Origin: Stercorarius parasiticus
Lineage: Eukaryota > Chordata > Aves > Charadriiformes > Stercorariidae
Direction: 5' to 3'
Length of the DNA: 64,000 bases
Assembly: GCA_013396915.1 (NCBI GenBank)
Contig: VWZL01000806.1
Coordinates: forward strand, 496,001 to 560,000
The notes beneath the pieces are model-generated. The model was given only the letters and a program-made list of their open reading frames with translations, had not been told where the DNA came from and did no database searches. This document shows positions 62,657 through 64,000 of this stretch, piece by piece. Every line of letters begins with the position of its first letter. The first letter of the stretch is position 1. Made by a program: the position numbers and the translations under genes.

Positions 62657-64000
62657 TCAAATACTGCACATGCATGCATACATGGCATAATCACGCGTAT
62701 TGCGTGGCCATGCAGCTTTGTGTGAATACATTTGGCCCTGTGTAAGCATGTAAATCAATGTTAATTTTACAATATCAGCTACTTGTAAAATAATTTTGTA
62801 ATACATGTGCAACATTTGAAAAAAATGTATGAGAGAAATACGAAAATTTTAGAAACGTGCTTTAGATTTCCAAAGCAACTGGAACAAATCCTTAGTGAAT
62901 GAAGTAACTAGGACGAATCATTGAGGCCTCATCTTTTGCTGGGGTAAATATACATTATGAGGATTTTTTTTTAAAGTGCTGATACTGCATTGGAAACCAG
63001 AATGACTCCATATGAGCCAGTCTGGTTTCTCGCATAAGCATACAAAGTGTCTTGGCAAATCCTGGAAGCCCAGATTAGTCACTGGGAAGATGAGCATGGC
63101 CTTCATGGAGCCATTCTCAGGGATCTGCTGAATGCCGGAAGCATGAGGCTGCCTCAAGTTTCTGATCCTACATTAAATCCTTGGAGAACACGTTGCCTTC
63201 TCTGCAAACTTGAAGACCACTCTACCACTGTGTCCCCTCTGGTTCATGTCAGAGTTTGTTCTAATATTTTGCAATTTTTTTTTTTTTTGGTGGCAGCAGA
63301 TTCTTTAGGCTAATACCACACCCATATGGGAGATTGGAGCCTGCAGTTGCTGATGGAAAGGAAGCCCTTGAATAAGGAGAAGCAAAGCCCAGAGCTGAAG
63401 ATATTTGCACTTTAACAAACAGGTTTATACTGAGGCTGCTCTTCCATGCAGATAACCTTTGAATTGACGGGGACTAGAGAGTTAAAGCAGAGGAAGACTT
63501 GGATGAGACCGTATCAGTGGTTAGGTGTAGAAGGTGTGGTATGAACCCAGACGGGAAGTGATCAAAACCTTTTGGAGGGGCTTTGATTATGTGAGAAAAT
63601 ACAGGCTGGGAAAGTTGACAGAAGATGGCAGACAGCGAGGTGAGTTAAAGCGAGGAGAAAGAGATTGTGGGAAGTTGATGATGCACCAAGGGAAAACAGA
63701 GGACAGTTGACAGTAAAGCAGAGATTCTTTCTGGGACAAAGTAAACAATGTTTTGCCTTAATTCACGTGCAGGAGAATACTGACTGCTCCTGAGAGAGGA
63801 AATGGGTTCTTGCTTTGGATATCTGATGTTCTGTTGAACAAACACCCAAAGGATGCGTCTCTTGAGGCTTTTTTTATTACCATAACTGAGCTCGTTTGGG
63901 GTGCAAGATTGTATTCTTTAACAGCAGTGAAATATATTTAGAATTGATTAATGCCTAAAGCAGTTCCTCCTCCGTTAACGTTCAGCCACTTGTTTAGGCA

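Larger units (their letters stand above)
60174..64000 (+). other. CPE: CPE intron 1 (5' part)
   Basis: Begins with donor gtaagg and runs beyond the window; the next exon (expected to encode E-P-E-F-K-Y-I-G-N-M-H-G-N-E) is not found. The first 120 bases stay GC-rich with a G-quadruplex/Sp1 array; the rest is ordinary AT-rich intron with a 20-bp tandem duplication (62621) and a short (TA)n run (62393). Confidence 0.9.

Overview
This window is vertebrate nuclear DNA, most likely from a bird. The introns are long and AT-rich. Several CR1 LINE fragments end in the avian-style ATTCTATG octamer. The two promoter/first-exon regions are very GC-rich, and each contains a run of N (assembly gap), as is common in bird assemblies. 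The gene order KLHL2 - MSMO1 - CPE, all on the + strand, matches the conserved amniote order (human 4q32), recalled from general knowledge. No bacterial, plasmid or phage features are present, and there is no CRISPR array, tRNA or rRNA.

Layout: (1) 1-41680 is the 3' part of KLHL2 (kelch-like 2, Mayven). Eleven coding exons (17543-40593) encode the end of the BTB domain, the BACK domain and the six-bladed kelch propeller. The first 17.5 kb is intron, so the start codon and most of the BTB domain lie to the left of the window. (2) 41680-51040 is MSMO1 (methylsterol monooxygenase 1). A GC-rich promoter/first-exon region is partly hidden by a 444-base gap (42086-42529). Five coding exons (44505-50274) follow and give a complete 297-residue enzyme with its three histidine boxes. 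(3) 51040-59600 is intergenic, with CR1 elements. (4) 59600-64000 is the start of CPE (carboxypeptidase E): promoter, a 69-base gap hiding the start codon and signal peptide, the rest of exon 1 (to 60173), and the beginning of a large first intron.

The three genes do not form a pathway. KLHL2 is a substrate adaptor for a cullin-3 ubiquitin ligase, MSMO1 is an ER cholesterol-synthesis enzyme, and CPE is a prohormone-processing exopeptidase and sorting receptor. They are neighbours by conserved synteny.

The remaining space is introns, simple repeats and CR1 retrotransposon fragments. The observations most worth checking are a non-canonical GC-AG intron in KLHL2, two overlapping upstream ORFs at the MSMO1 start codon, a strong G-quadruplex motif between KLHL2 and MSMO1, a G-quadruplex/Sp1 array at the start of CPE intron 1, and a 20-bp-arm hairpin in a KLHL2 intron. 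I did not find a clearly new biological system.
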